Assembly (NCBI GenBank): GCA_964035015.1
Contig: OZ036006.1
Location: 7,402,216 to 7,466,215, forward strand
Origin: Corallium rubrum
Lineage: Eukaryota > Cnidaria > Anthozoa > Scleralcyonacea > Coralliidae
DNA length: 64,000 bases
Reading direction: 5' to 3'
The notes under the pieces were generated by a model. The model saw nothing but the letters and a program-made list of their open reading frames with translations, did not search any database and was not told the origin of the DNA. A program made the position numbers and the translations under genes. Below, one piece after another: positions 33,923-47,163 of the stretch (positions are counted from its first letter, which is position 1; each line of letters starts with the position of its first letter).

Positions 33923-35489
33923 ATGGATCGCGAATCTCGACTGCGCATCAGAATGACGCGTTCTGAGTCGGGATAAAACTTAATTACTCGGGCTACCTGT
34001 GGTAGCCGAGTCTAGGTTTCGGTCGTGTTGTTTTTTTAGGGTCGAGATATTGCCCCAACAGGCTTTGCGAAACTGCAGGCATGACGTCACAGCTCAAATG
34101 CTCATGTTTCATCATGGCGGATTTTCATGCAGGAGTAGCGAGTTTTTTCTTCTGACGCCTTTGGTTGTGTTGTTCGAAGTGAATTTGTTTTTTAATGATA
34201 AACACGCTCACAATGCTTACAGTAGATCATAGTAGACCTGGGTTGGTCGGCGATCTCGATAACCGTACGCTGAAACGGTGTAGTACTCAAATCGATCAAC
34301 TCTCGATCAATGTGTTCTCGATCAATTTTATACATATGTGTTATAATGTTATTGAAGAATGTTGCTCAAGTGCTGTAAATCAAAGAACAAAGAAAGTTGA
34401 TAAAGCCAACTTGCAAGTGAAAGGTAAACATGCTATGTTTTACATCTTCATCGATTCGAGGTTGACATTTAGCCGAACTGACTTGTGTCTGTGAATGCTG
34501 TATGTAACTTAAATGTATTGAGGTTTAAACTGTATTAATATTTGTGGTTTGCTTCATTTTTGCTTGTATTGTTTATTATTGATTTATTGTACTGATGTCT
34601 TGCAAATAAAAGTCGATGTTATTCAACAGTTTATACAGTACTTTCATCAAGTGTGTATTATTGTTTGGGTACACCAATATAGCTACCATTTCAATGTTTA
34701 AGTACACCAGTATGGCTGCCATTTCATTGTTTTGGTACACCAATATGGCCACCATTTTATTGTTTTGGTACACCAATATGGCCACTATTTCATTGTTTTG
34801 GTACACCAATATGGCCACCATTTCATTGTTTTGTACACCAATATGGCCACTATTTCATTGTTTTGGTACACCAATATGGCCACTATTTCATTGTTTTGGT
34901 ACACCAGTATGGCTGCTATTTCATTGTTTTGGTACACCAGTATCACCACTATTTCGTTGTTTTGGTAGACCAGTATGGCCACACTATTTCATTGTTTTGG
35001 TACACCAATATGGCCACCATTTAATTGTTTTGGTACACCGGTATGGCCACACTATTTCATTGTTTTGGTACACCATTATGGACACCATTTAGATGTTTTG
35101 GTACACCAGTATTGCCACTATTTCATTGTTTTGCCATTTCAATGTTTTGGCAGACCGGTATGGCTGCCAAATCAATGTTTTGGTACACCAGTATACTCAC
35201 AGTCAATTGACTGAAAGTTGCATCAAATTCAACCATTAACTCCAAACAGCACTGCTGTTGTTATATTATTTTGCAAGGCGCCAGCCCACAGTAGCCCGAG
35301 TTCACGCCTAGCGGGCGTCTTGTTCAATTTATAACATTAGGCTGAGGAATTCAGTACAATGAGTTCAGAGATGTAAATGAAAATGCAAATGAAAACTGCA
35401 GCTTTAGCCTGATGTTATAAAGTTAATTAAGTTTTATCCTGACTCAGAACGCGTCATTCTGATGCGCAGTCGAGATTCGCGATCCATGT
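33923..35489. mobile_element. Composite TIR element, inner copy 33986-35301 of the CTCGGGCTAC family
   Basis: The outer inverted repeats of about 65 bp (33923-33987 and 35417-35489) share GGATCGCGAATCTCGACTGC and GACGCGTTCTGAGTC. Immediately inside is CTCGGGCTACCTG (33986), and CAGTAGCCCGAG lies at 35290-35301. The interior holds a 33-bp minisatellite. No transposase. Confidence 0.65.
34660..35200 (+). repeat. 33-bp minisatellite
   Basis: About 16 units of 33 bp containing ACACCAATATGGCCAC and ATTTCATTGTTTTGGT. Because 33 is a multiple of three, long ORFs arise in several frames (NMATISLFWYT repeats and others). They are not taken as genes. Confidence 0.95.
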
Positions 35490-35497
35490 ACACGAGA

Positions 35498-36275
35498 CCC
35501 CTACTCGAGTATGGGGCTCCAATTTGGGGCGGTCTTCCTACAATTCGAGAATAATTCATTGGGACACTAAAACATCAATTAACTTCCTTCTTGCTTATTG
35601 CACTATCGTGGGATAAATAACGTTGCTTTACCCCTCCCCCATCCCCCACCAATCAATGTTGATTTCCAGGTGACACTTCTGAGTCCTAACAAACAATAAT
35701 TCGGTCGCAACCTTGATCGGAGGGGGAAGGGGAGGGCACATTTTAAAGATAAATCGCGTGCGCGCAGAAGTCTCTTGACATACGCTGTGTCCCAATGTAA
35801 TTATTCCACGATTGTAGCTATCTCGAGGCTGAGATTGAAAGCATTCAGAGAAGAAGTTTGAAAATCCTAGGCTTACCCAGCGATTATCTACCATCCTTGT
35901 CCCAAAGGAGAAATAACATTACCCTCCAAGAATTCAAACGTATCATGGATGAGGACACACATCCTTGCTCAGACCTAATTCCGAAACACATAAGCCACAA
36001 CTACCATCTTAGGTCAAACAAGAAAAAAGCATCAATATTTTCTGGAACTGAAAGACATAGATCTTCTTTCATACCGAGGGCTGCCTCACTTTTTTAAATA
36101 TTTGCATACTTTGCTGAATTTTTAGGCTATTTTGAACACGTCGGACTTGCCATAAACGTCATTTTCAAAACTTTTTAAATGTGTATATAGAACATAGGTA
36201 GTTTTTAAAAACATTTGATGTAATTCCATTTGTACTTCTCAGCATAAGAATGGAAATAAAGATTATTATTATTAT
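35498..36275 (+). pseudogene. LINE 3' end (RT C-terminal tail)
   Basis: YTRPLLEYGAPIWGG at 35498 and then, after a stretch with frameshifts, RRSLKILG and RRNNITLQEFKRIMDEDTHP, followed by HNYHLRSN and a PRA-rich end at 36097. This is the C-terminal tail of a CR1/Jockey-type non-LTR retrotransposon. It ends in (ATT)n at 36260-36275. Confidence 0.7.
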
Positions 36276-36288
36276 GTATAGTCTATAG

Positions 36289-36440
36289 ACCACTTTCATA
36301 ATTCTAAATGAGTCTTTCTGACCTCGTTATGAAGCAAAAATTATTTTGAATTGCGGACACACAAACGAAGCTAGAAAGGCTTATTTAGATGCACATAAAA
36401 GAATATTTAAATTAATAGCTATTATGAAAGTTGGCTATAT
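36289..36440. mobile_element. Small MITE with GACCACTTTCATAAT-like ends
   Basis: Left TATAGACCACTTTCATAAT; right ATTATGAAAGTTGGCTATATA. No ORF. A (TA)n tract follows at 36497-36545. Confidence 0.5.
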
Positions 36441-36495
36441 AGAACCACATAGAGATCAGTGGTTGATACAACGTATATGCCAGTTGACGTAATAC

Positions 36496-36548
<53 letters not shown>

Positions 36549-36673
36549 AGCATAACTGCAGCGTAACTACGACAATACGATTATATTAGTTGTTACAAAG
36601 CGTATAAGGTTGGTTGAACCAACATATTTTTTTACATTTCAACTCTTTTATTTCTAAACTATAGAATACTACA

Positions 36674-37770
36674 ATGAGTGATTCAGAGGAACACTCAAGT
36701 GACTCCGAGGCACCTCGGCCGTTTCAACAAGAACTAGATGCATCACAGGCACAAGATGTAGTACATTCAAGCCGCCCTTCGTCAATCTCGACACCATCCT
36801 GTCTTAACACGCAGTCTAAGGGTACCACAAAGGCGGAGGATGATACAAGTACTGAATCCGACAGTGGCAGAATGGAGCAAGATCCTGGTCCTCATAGTGA
36901 TACACTGATGAATCAGGACTCCAAAACTACATCAGACCAAGGGACGTCGTCCTCAGCTGCAGAGCGTCATATTCCACCTTCGGAAAGAAGAGACCATCAG
37001 CCGAAAGAAGTGATTGGAGTCAAAAGCACCCAGACGCAGACATCAGAAGGACAAGAAGAAGAATTGCAGCTTCAGATGAACGACTTAGAACAAACCATAA
37101 GTCGATTGCAAGAGGAATTACGTAGGTCTAAAGAAAAAAATGTCGAAGCTGGAAAGTCTCTTAAAAGCATGGCCAAAGAAATGAAGGCTCGTGGAACAGC
37201 TCATTCCAGTCCAGTGGAAGTCACTTCGAGTTCTTCTCAGACTTCTGACATGCCACCCTCGCCTGAGGCACCGACAAGAATCCGAGGAGCCGAAGCAGTA
37301 ACGGAAACTGACGAGCATCTTACGGCCAATAGCGAAGCCACTGAAGAAAATTCTGGAAGTAACGGGGTGGCAGTTGCTGTGCAAGAATCACAAGCAGAAG
37401 CAAACCGCAGAGATACAATCAGCTTAGCTAACATCCCGACTACAACCGTTGAAAGAGGCTTATATTTCAACTACAAACTATTGTTGCTAAGAATAACTCG
37501 GATGCTACTCTCAGCCGATGTGATCAAGTTGAAGGAATGGGCTACTAGTATATTATCAGTCGACGTCACAGCGAGTGTTGATGACGTTTTTGTGGAACTG
37601 GATCGAAGGGGCGTGATCAGTGACGTTAATTTGGAAAAGCTGAGAGAATTCTTTGAGAAAATTTTGAGATTTGATCTAGTGCATATGATTGATTGCTTTA
37701 TCATTGGTGACTACTCTTACTTACGCAACACCAGTGAGGAAACTCCGAGACGGAACATTCAGGGAATCAC
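36674..37770 (+). CDS. DED exon of gene copy B (shortened paralog)
   Basis: An acceptor (TTTCTAAACTATAG) ends at 36663. An ATG at 36674 opens MSDSEEHSSDSEAPRP and the frame runs to a GTGAGT donor at 37771, ending in phase 2 as in copy A. The first 95 residues are Ser/Asp-rich. One SDQGTSSSA-type repeat remains, against about eight in copy A. A shortened coiled coil follows. The last 100 residues are nearly identical to copy A and contain the DED (LLLLRITRML...RFDLVHMIDCF). The N-terminal region of copy A is absent. It could be a separate gene with its own start, since the ATG sits just after a plausible 5'-UTR splice site. Confidence 0.75.
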
Positions 37771-38103
37771 GTGAGTATTCGTAAATAGTTTTTGTGAGTA
37801 ACTATGGCCACGTAATGGATAAGACATTGTGTATAGTGCTACTCTGGTTTAAGGTGTAAATCAGTCAAGTTTTCTATGACTGAGGTGACGGGGAGATACC
37901 ACTCCATGTGGTGACCTCATACAGTTTCCTTTTTCTCTTATTTCAAAGCTATCCACAAAAGTTATCAATCGTAAACAACTTGGCAGACTTAGCAGTAGCC
38001 TTTAGCAGACAGACAGCAGCCAACAGAAGGCCCTTGTAACACCTTTATGTAACTGATTTAATTTTACTATTTTTATCTCTTTTTTCGTTTCTTTTTGAAA
38101 CAG

Positions 38104-38354
38104 TCCTCGAGTAACTGATCCATCTCAGAGAGCAACGGCAAGTTCTCGAACTTCACTCCAATCAAGTGTTCTCACTTCTGGTAAACATTCACTCCACAGT
38201 CAAGCGAGAACTAGCGGAGTTGAGGAATCTTATGTCCCGCCTCAATCCAGGCGACCTGATACATCAGCCGTGACGCCTAGCAACCGTAGAACGGAAGTAA
38301 GTGAAGGAACTACCCATCAGCCGGTGCGTGGACAACTAGTAACGAATGCTCCTG
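38104..38354 (+). CDS. Linker exon of gene copy B
   Basis: 251 nt with the same boundaries and phases as copy A's 3412-3662. A few substitutions occur (for example SGVEESYVPP for SEVEESYVPP). It joins the DED exon to the CHY exon across an 11-kb intron that now holds a Helitron and a MITE. Splicing over that distance is possible but untested. Confidence 0.7.
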
Positions 38355-38359
38355 GTAAG

Positions 38360-38561
38360 ACTATACAATATTTAAGATTTTCTCTACATCCTAACACACT
38401 GCCTACATACCGCTCTACTTTTATATTACTCCATGATTTACTGTGATGAAGAACTTCGGCTTAAATGTCAGTATTTCGTTCTCTAAAATCTCAGCAGTTA
38501 ACCACCTTTAAGGTTTTCTCTACATCGTAACACACTGTCTACACAACACTCTACTTTTATA
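38360..38561 (+). repeat. Hammerhead-like satellite, left remnant in copy B intron
   Basis: One and a half 137-bp units (CTGTGATGAAGAACTTCGGC at 38440) stop abruptly at 38561. The missing part of the unit resumes at 47488, on the far side of the Helitron. Confidence 0.85.
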
Positions 38562-38838
38562 CTAGGAGTTCTTATCAGAAGTGAAATGCTGCCCGCGCAG
38601 AAAATTGGCAAAGACTGATATCATATTTCAGAATAATTATATGAATGGTAAATGGTATAATGGTGTGGCTATGCGAGCCCGTGGCAAAAGACTGCGGCAC
38701 ACTTGGTGGTTTTGCGCATGCTTAGTGATCCCCAACATAAACCATGCGGTTTGACAGTTTGCTCGAATTTTTGCTCGTATATAGTCGCCATTACTCGGTA
38801 CAGTTTCTAAGTAATAGTCTATATATCTCACGGTGAGG

Positions 38839-40055
38839 ATGGACAAGAAAGAAACAGTGGAAGGTATGTAATTGCATGTATTTTTGTGTTTTAAAACATT
38901 TGTCGAGATTATAAAGTTTCTGTCAAGGTTGTTTTGCGATAACGTTAACATTTTTTTATAGATCCTTTAAACTGCTTCATCCACAGTGTTTCCCCGGTGA
39001 AAGAGTCAGCAACACAAAAAAGATATTTCAACTGTACTCTCCAGAGCAAAACAAAGACAGTGAGGGCAGTATGTTTTTCTCCGGAAAAGCATAATAAAAT
39101 GCAGGACATCCAAAAGTGTAAAAGTCCTGTTCGGGTACAAAATTTTCGCTCTTCATTCAGTTATGGGAAAGAAGATGTTATTATTATGAAACAGACCAAT
39201 ATTACTCCAATAGCAGCTACGACAGACTTCGTCTATTCAGATGAACTTGACTCTGTTTCATTGGGGACTAATATCGCTAACCTGTCGAACATTGCTCCAG
39301 AGCAATTGGTCTGCTTAAAAGCCAATGTAGCTGAAATATCATCGGTAAAGTCAATAACAACACAATATGGAAAAACTCTAAGAAAACAAGAGGTTTTTTT
39401 AACGGACCCCATGGGTTCAATAAAACTTATTCTTTGGGAAAATCATGTTAACACTCAGGAAAGTAATAAGACCTACAAGCTACAAAACTTGCGCCTAAAG
39501 TATTCCAAAGGAGAAAGATATCTGAATACAGCAAAATCTGAAGAATTCCACTACGAGCAAACGCCAATGTTTGAGGGAAAATTAGCAGTTGTTGATCATG
39601 GTATAGGCGACTTAAGTGCATCAAAAATTTGTGGAGAAATTATTGGTGTACATAGTGCCTCAAAGAATCTGTCGTGTGTCTCTTGCTCAAAAAAAGTAAA
39701 GGCCAAGTCTGAAAAGATTGGAAATTGTGAGAACTGCAAGCTAATGCAAAAACTTGACAGTTGTAGCTCGCAGTGGTATTTACGTGTTCTGGTGCAAAAC
39801 AAAGATCTCAAGTCACAGAAAGTACGTTTATCGATGTTTAATCAGTGTGTGAAGAAATTGTATAAATATCTGGGAAGCCACGTAAATGTTAATACCATAT
39901 CAGAAGAAGAAATTGTCTTCTTTATTCTCGAATCTGGCAAGTCATTTAACATTACGTACGATAATGTAGACAACAAAATGACAGATATCGAAGATGATGA
40001 AGAAGAAGAAGATACAACCGGCGTTGAGGTTGGATCAGAAATTATTTCGGATTAA
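38839..40055 (+). CDS. Helitron-borne RPA-like single-stranded DNA binding protein (two exons)
   Basis: An ATG at 38839 opens MDKKETVE. A 98-base intron (GTATGT at 38864, TTTATAG to 38961) joins in frame to PLNCFIHSVSPVKESATQKR and on to a stop at 40055, about 370 residues in all. The sequence has OB-fold features (VSPVKESATQKRYFNCTLQS; EVFLTDPMGSIKLILWENHV) and a CxxC...CxxC zinc-binding cluster (CVSCSKKVKA, CENC) before the last part. It ends in an acidic tail. RPA-like genes are known passengers of Helitrons and may bind single-stranded DNA during rolling-circle transposition. The gene points toward the helicase gene. It looks intact, unlike its neighbour. Confidence 0.8.
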
Positions 40056-41597
40056 CTTGGTTCATTTAGACTCTAGCTTCTATTATAAGCCTAGTTTGTT
40101 ATATAGACAAGTATTATGTTATAGGCTATTCAAATTCTATATTCTGGTGCAGGCAACTTTGACTTTGTTATGGAACTGTTATGTTTATATTATTAAATTG
40201 CATTTTTATGCAACTGTTTAAATTCCGTCTGTATATTATTATTATTATAGATGTTTATAAACCAACTAATAGTAACGTGTTTTATTTAACTAATTTAACT
40301 TAAAATGTTTGCATAAATTAGTATAATTCTAACCACAACAAACATGTATACAATGCTACTCCATGTACACTATACTAAAATAGTAGAAGTTACTATCACA
40401 AGGGAAGTTCTACAACAATACACTGTTCTGGGTTTTTGAATAAATTATTTAACAGGCCAGAATTAAATTACAAATCATAATTTATGTGTACTGTATACTG
40501 AAAATAATTGGCAAGACTTTACAATATTAAGACAAGTTGTATAGGATGGACAATGCTTTGTTGCTTGATAATATTGATGAAAAAATTATTCCTTCATAGC
40601 ACATGCACCATGGCAGTTTATAGCTGTAATCACACGGATATAGTGCTACAAATAGGCACTAATTTGATATTAATTAATAGTAATACAAGTCTGAAGACTT
40701 GGTTTAATAAGAACATGGTAAGAATGTTTATTGTTAATATTCGTCAACTTCTTTAGGAATTCAGTTATTTAAACATCGTCTTGTTACTGTGGGTATACAT
40801 CATGATTGATAATTTCTGTAGACGGTAGCCATAGTTGTTTGGGAATACACAAGTTTGACTTTTGCATTTTGTTCCAAAGATTAAGTACCTGTGGTGCCAT
40901 ACCAGACAATCACAATGTCATTATTGGCTTTACATTTCACTGTTGATGTACATCATTTCTTGAATTTTGAAACAGTTCAGTGTTTGTGCAAGAATTAATT
41001 GCCACCACTGTAAAATTATCTCCACAAATCTGATTCAGATGTTCGTATTCCATGTGGTAATAATTGCTTGCAAAGTTGTGTAGATGGTGTATCCATATTA
41101 TGTATCCAATGGCATATATTTTGTTCGCTGCAGTTAGTAATCTTTAATTCACTTGGGACAAATTGTTCATTTTAATGAATAATCACTGTACTTTTGTTGC
41201 TACCAAGTACATGTGTAGTTGTACCCTGCACACATCTGTACTGATTAACATCTAGAATAACATAAAGAATATAATCATTTATTAGCATATATAATATAAT
41301 TAAAAAAAGAACGAATAAGTTTAGTAAAACAAATGCATCGTTGGAGTTTAGGAGAGAGTAGTAATATAAAATTATAGAAAATATAAAAACTTACCTATTT
41401 TCCACCTTGCCTGGCAGCCACAAAATCTCCATACAATATTATAGAGATGGTAATAAGAAGTAATTGAAGTAGGCCTGAGTTTATTTATTGAAAATGTATT
41501 GATCAGATTGAGTGGTAATTGTAATGTATAATATTATGTACTGTATTTTCACAGTACATCTCTTTCTAGGACCCATAATTGTAATCCTTCACATTAT

Positions 41598-44500
41598 TCA
41601 ACCTGAATGGTTTGATAAGTTAAATGCACGGTTTGTAACTTGTGCTAAATGATCTAGCTTGTTTTCTTCTTTAAGCCTGAACTGCAAATTTGCTGATGAC
41701 TTTAGGTTTGACAATCTTTCATAAGTCATGGGTTCAATGACACAAGATGATAGTGTTTTTGCTCTACTTATTGCAACATAAGAGACTCCAGCAGTTCTCT
41801 CTGATTTCCCAATATCAATCCAAGTTTTTGGTAGTGTAAGTCCTTGGCTCTTGTGTATTGTTAAAGCCCAAGCAAGTCTCAGAGGTAGTTGTTGCCTCTC
41901 ATGGAAACCATGTTCTGTCTGTGCGGTGACAGTGATTGGACATATTGGTACACATGATGGGTGGTTGTCACTGAATGAAGGACCTCTATAGTCTTCAAAT
42001 TGTACTACCACAGCAATAGGCAAGTCTGGTGGTTGATGATTGTTCTTAAAGATGAAATCAACAACTGTTCCAGTGGCTCCATTGCAGAGACCAGCACTTG
42101 ACCATAAATTCATGGTTAACATAACTCTAGCACTCTTGGCTAGAAACACTATAGGTTCTAATCCAGACATGTCGTCAGAAGACTTTTTCTTTGCCAATGG
42201 AGAAGAATGACGAGCATTGATATGAGCAATTGGGTGCTCAAGTTTTGTGAGTTGTTCATGGTTGTAATTAGCAACTTGTTCATTGCTGTAGAAGAGCCGA
42301 ATAGCATCTTCAAATTCTGCCAAGTTTGGAATGCTCGATGGCTGGCGAGTTAAAAGTAACTCCCAATCTTCAATTGTTGATTCACCTTTACGTAATCGTA
42401 ACAACAAATCTCTGAAGTTAACTTGTTCAGAGTTCATGCCTTGTACTCGCTGATTGACAGTAAGTTTAACTACTTTATCAAACATTTGATACGTTTGATA
42501 ACCTTGTTCACCAACATCACTTGATGGTTTAGCATGATAAAGAGGCTTATCTGCTACAGGTGGTAACTGACCTGGGTCTCCAGTTAAAATTAGAGATTTC
42601 CCTCCAAGAACTTTGTCATTATGTCCAGTTGCTTGTTTGCAACGCTTGTCTATCCAGCCAAAAGCAACTTGACCAAGCATTGAGTATTCATCAATAACAA
42701 TATATTCAATTTCGTTAAGATTTTCTTGCAGTCTACATAAATTCTGACCTGTAAGATTTTTTCTACCCCGAGATCCGATTGGTAGTTTCAACAAAGAGTG
42801 TACAGTGACACCTTGTATATTATAAGCGACTTTACCAGTAGTTGCAGTAACTGCACATTTACCTTGTAAAAGGTTTCGAATAGCATTGATAAGGTAACTC
42901 TTACCAGTACCAGCAACACCAATAATTATAAGACATAATGGTTCTTTTTCTGATGAAGATGATGGATCTTCAAAATGAGTTTTGACAACATCATAACCAA
43001 GTTGTTGCATTTCACTGAAACTGTTTGTATCTACAACTTCATATTGCACATTTATAGTGACAGGATCATCTTTTTTAGTTTTAACCCATGTTGGCATTTC
43101 ATGGATTTGTTGATCAGAATATAATTGGCTCTGTCTAGGTGCCAATCATGTGTTGACTCTGGTATCTGACCAGAGTTTTGAAATGGAGTGTTAAGTTCTG
43201 ATAAAATCATCCACTCCTCTTGAATAATGTCTTGTTCTGGACAAGGTTCATCTTCCAGGTCCTGTTGACTCTGGATAACATTTTGTAATTTATCAAACCA
43301 GTCTGGGACATTATCTTGTCCATATGGTGTCTGCAAGAATTCTTGCCAACAATTAACCAATATTTCATCAGTTGGTTCTTGGTCACCCCATGCATCGTTT
43401 TGGGTTGTTTGCCAAGGCTTGTACCTTAAAAGTTGATATTTACAGTAAAGGCCAAAATTTGGACCTTTAGGATTGGGAGAATAAGTTGGAAATATTCTTG
43501 GAACAATATTCTCTGGAAGTTTTGTCAACTCATTGTTAACAACTTTGAATGTTGTAGCAAACTGAACAAAGTTCACGTTCATTACCACATGTGAACTGTC
43601 ATATTGTTGACGGTTAGCATAAACATCAAGTAGTGAATCCTCACTACAAGAATCACCATCTTCAGCATTATCACAAACTCTACGTGAACCATTTAGACTA
43701 ACTGGCATCACTTTAAATGATGAACTATGAAGTTTTAATGACAGCAAATGATGCATTGTCTCTTGAGCTGCATAATCTCTTTCACCAAGAGTTTTCATGA
43801 CTACCTTCTTGATAGCTCTGCGATTATTGTCAACATTCTGAACAATAGAATTAATGCCTGTTTAAGCATAGATGACCTTGGTTCACCTTTAGCAGCATAT
43901 TTGGTGAGATACTCAACACAAGCATAGTGATCAATAACAACTTGAATATCACAGTTAGCTCTCCAACCTTGTAATTGGAGTTGTTGGTGGTTATTTAACC
44001 TAGAATCATTTCGTTTAGTCACAATTTTGGCTCGATAGTGAACATTATCACCTTTACTGTTAATTTTTTCAAATTGTAATTTTGTCTGAGGACAGTGGTC
44101 AAATGGAAAATGAAATCTACATTTCAACTCTGACTCATTAGATTTTTTTCTAAGGCAATAATTTGTACTGCAACGAGTGTGTCGTTGCACCATATTTAAA
44201 AGATCTGTATAATCAGATTCTAGTTCATGATCAGGAATGTCATCATGACATTATCCACATGTCCTCATCTGGTGGATTTGGATTAATGGTTGATAATAAC
44301 CAATCAACATATTGACACACTGTGTCAGAAGCATTCTGGCCAGCTTCAATATCCTGGTCTAGTTCTGTTGTGTCAGGACAATCATTCTCGTCCTTAAATT
44401 GTTGAGCCAAGAACCCTTTCAGAGCAGTCTGGGTAAGTTGACACAAACCTGGGTCATTATTTAATTTAGCAGTACCATGACAATGAATACTACCTCTACC

Positions 44501-47163
44501 TTGGTATTCATATCTGAACCAGTGCCATTTGGCACCTAGAGTGTTGTAAAGCCAGTGTTTAACAAAGCTTTCTAATCGTTGTGTGAAAAACCAATCTACA
44601 AGATGAGGATTGTTAATGACATTTTGTCGCCTTATCTCACTGGTAGTGATACCAATGTTATTGTCAGTATTTGCTTCAAACAGAGCATGTAATTCAGGCC
44701 AATGCATATCCGCTGAAGAAAACGTGAAGAACAATGTTGGTGCTCCAACATTAGTGATAATGGCTTTGAGTTCCTCTCTTACTTTATTCCAGTAAGCATT
44801 GGTGCCAGCAATATTGGCAACATATCTGGACACTTTAGACATAAAAACATTTGTGTTGTTACTGGCAGCCATTTCACGCAGTTCATCAATGGTGAGATGT
44901 GCTTCACCTGGGTTTTGTTCTAGAAATATTCCACTTTGCTGTAGAATACGTTTCCTTTGAATCATGTTAAAAGCCCAATATGAAAATCTGGGGTGAGTGG
45001 CAAAACGGTAGACCCATTTACCACCAATAATTTCAGCAAATTTTAAAAGATGCTTAATTCTTTCTTGAAGAGGAACATCTTTCAAGAGAGCTGAGTTAGT
45101 GGGATCACCTTTCCCATCCGGGAATAATGTTGGAAAAGCCATTGTAGCTAGATGCGATATCTGATATTCATTTAATGGCTCATTTTCAACAGTGGGCCAT
45201 GGCATTGGTTCATTTTCAGAAAGCTGATTTCTAACAGCTTCAATCTCCCGTTGTTGTTGCTCACCAACAGGTAAAAAACTACTCATTTCAGTTGAGTCAT
45301 TATATACTATATCCTCAGAGGGATTATCAGTTGGAGGACCTAAGTCAGGTGAAGAATTATCATCTGAGACTATGTCATCTTCAGTCCAAACAGTCATAAG
45401 GTCCAATGGTACACCATTTTCAGGCAAAGAATTTAATGCATGTTCACTAATTTGTAACTCAGAATAATGAGGATTATTTTGTATTAGCCACAATAATGCA
45501 TTGTATACTTTTTGTTTTCTGACAGTCACATCTTTAAATGTGTTATTTTTACCTTTAGCCTTGACAATAATTACTGCCAAATTTTTGGGGTATCTTGGCA
45601 ACAATGTTGCAAGTTCTGTGACATTTTGTGGCAAATTAATACAATGCCCAGAGTAACCTCTTTGACCACCAGGTTTAATATAAACTCTCATGATCGGGAG
45701 AGCACGAGCAATTAACATTTCCTCAACTTGAGTCATGTTTTGTAATTCATGTGGAACACATGAAGGGATCATTGAATTCTCACACGAGAATTTTTTTGGA
45801 GATCTTTTATCTCTGGTGCATCGTGAACACACATAATCACTGTGTGACTTTGGTTTAGATTTCAGTGGCCATGCCTCCTGACAAATTGTACATTGACTGA
45901 CTGAAAATTCAACAGACTTATGGAACTTATTAATGTTAGCTTTTGCCCAACATTGTTCTTCAATACCACCACTGTGTGTGATGTCAAATTCATTTAAATA
46001 ATCCTGCTGTGAGAGTTTCTCTTTGGGAACAGAAGTGTTCTCTTCCTGCTTTTGTTTTTTATAAACCCTAGCTTTTGCTAGTCTAGTCTGTCTGTCACTG
46101 TCAGTTTCCTCTGACCGTTTCCTTTTTGCGAATCTCTAGCTGTTTGAAGTCTAGTTTGTTTCTTGTTGCCAGTTTCATCTGACAACTTTCTTTTATCAGC
46201 CTCTCTAGCTTTCTCAAGCCTAGTTTGCTTTTGAGTGAGTGATTCCTTTGCTCGTTTTGTTTTTTGATATTCTCTATCTTTTTCAAGGCTAGTTCTTTTA
46301 TCTGAATCATTCGGATGTAATTGAATTGGGACAATTTCAAATAAATTGATATTTAAGTTCCTTGACAAGAAACATAAATATTGTTCAAATTCTATGTTGT
46401 TGTTAAATTTCATGACAACAGCAGTGCCATTAACATGAGGCATACCATTACAATCTCTGGCATGAGAATCAAATAAATAGAAATCATTTAAATGCTTTAT
46501 TAAGGCCATCATATAGCCTTCTAATATTAAAATAGCATAATTGCTATTTGTAAAAGTATTCATCAAGGCTGAATGAATGGTATAGTAAGGAGACTGTATT
46601 TCACAGTCATTAATGATTAAACCTTGGTAGTCATTTCCATAATTTATAAACCAAATTTGGCTTTCATTTTGTGCCTCCACCACAATGGGTAGATCAATAA
46701 TAGTTTGTGCCTCAATGGGCTCCACCACAATGGGTAGATCATTTATAATTTGTGCCTCAACGGGCTCCACCACAATGGGTAGATCAATGTTTGTCACCTT
46801 CATAGGTGATGTGTAATTTGCCTCAACGGGCAATATATTTGTGTCGATTAATGGCCGACATACCTCTTTGTAAAGTTTGTTGCTTGAACAGTTTGTTAAC
46901 CAAGGAAAGTTAACAATTGTTGGTAAGTTGTCGACGAACAACAATTCTTCACGTGGGATGAGGTAATTCTCAAAAGCGTACAAATACATGTTGTCTCCTT
47001 GTATAAGGACTTTGTCAATTGTTGTTGAGTCCCACTCGTTCACTGGAATATTTCGTGTTGTTATTAGCGCCGATAAACTCATAAAAGCACATTGCTTTCC
47101 TCGAGACTGACCACTAAAACACTCATGGCCTTGATGAATGCTTCCACAAGCGAATAAAGACAT
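41598..47163 (-). pseudogene. Helitron C76-protease/Rep/PIF1-helicase gene with about four frameshifts
   Basis: Read from 47163 (MSLFACGSIHQGHECFSG) the segments are as follows. (1) 47163-46080: a cysteine protease domain of the C76/tegument-deubiquitinase type, with Cys in RGKQCAFMSLSAL and Asp-His in LFDSHARDCNG, then a KARE-rich helix. (2) about 46090-44243: a Helitron N-terminal cysteine cluster and the Rep domain with HUH motif GSIHCHG. (3) 44240-43801: the Rep tyrosines in CVEYLTKYAAKGE. (4) 43798-43125: linker (KTLGERDYAAQETMHHLLSL). (5) 43125-41598: PIF1/RecD-type helicase with GVAGTGKS, VIDEYSML, TGDPGQLPPV and a C-terminal IHKSQGLTLP...YVAISRAK. Adjacent segments are in different frames, with shifts near 46100, 44235, 43800 and 43130, so this copy is not translatable as one protein unless those are sequence errors. 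Confidence 0.9.

Noticed and set aside
34576..35214. Repeat ORFs on both strands with 11-residue units
   Set aside because: A 33-bp minisatellite gives open frames on both strands; no supporting gene structure.
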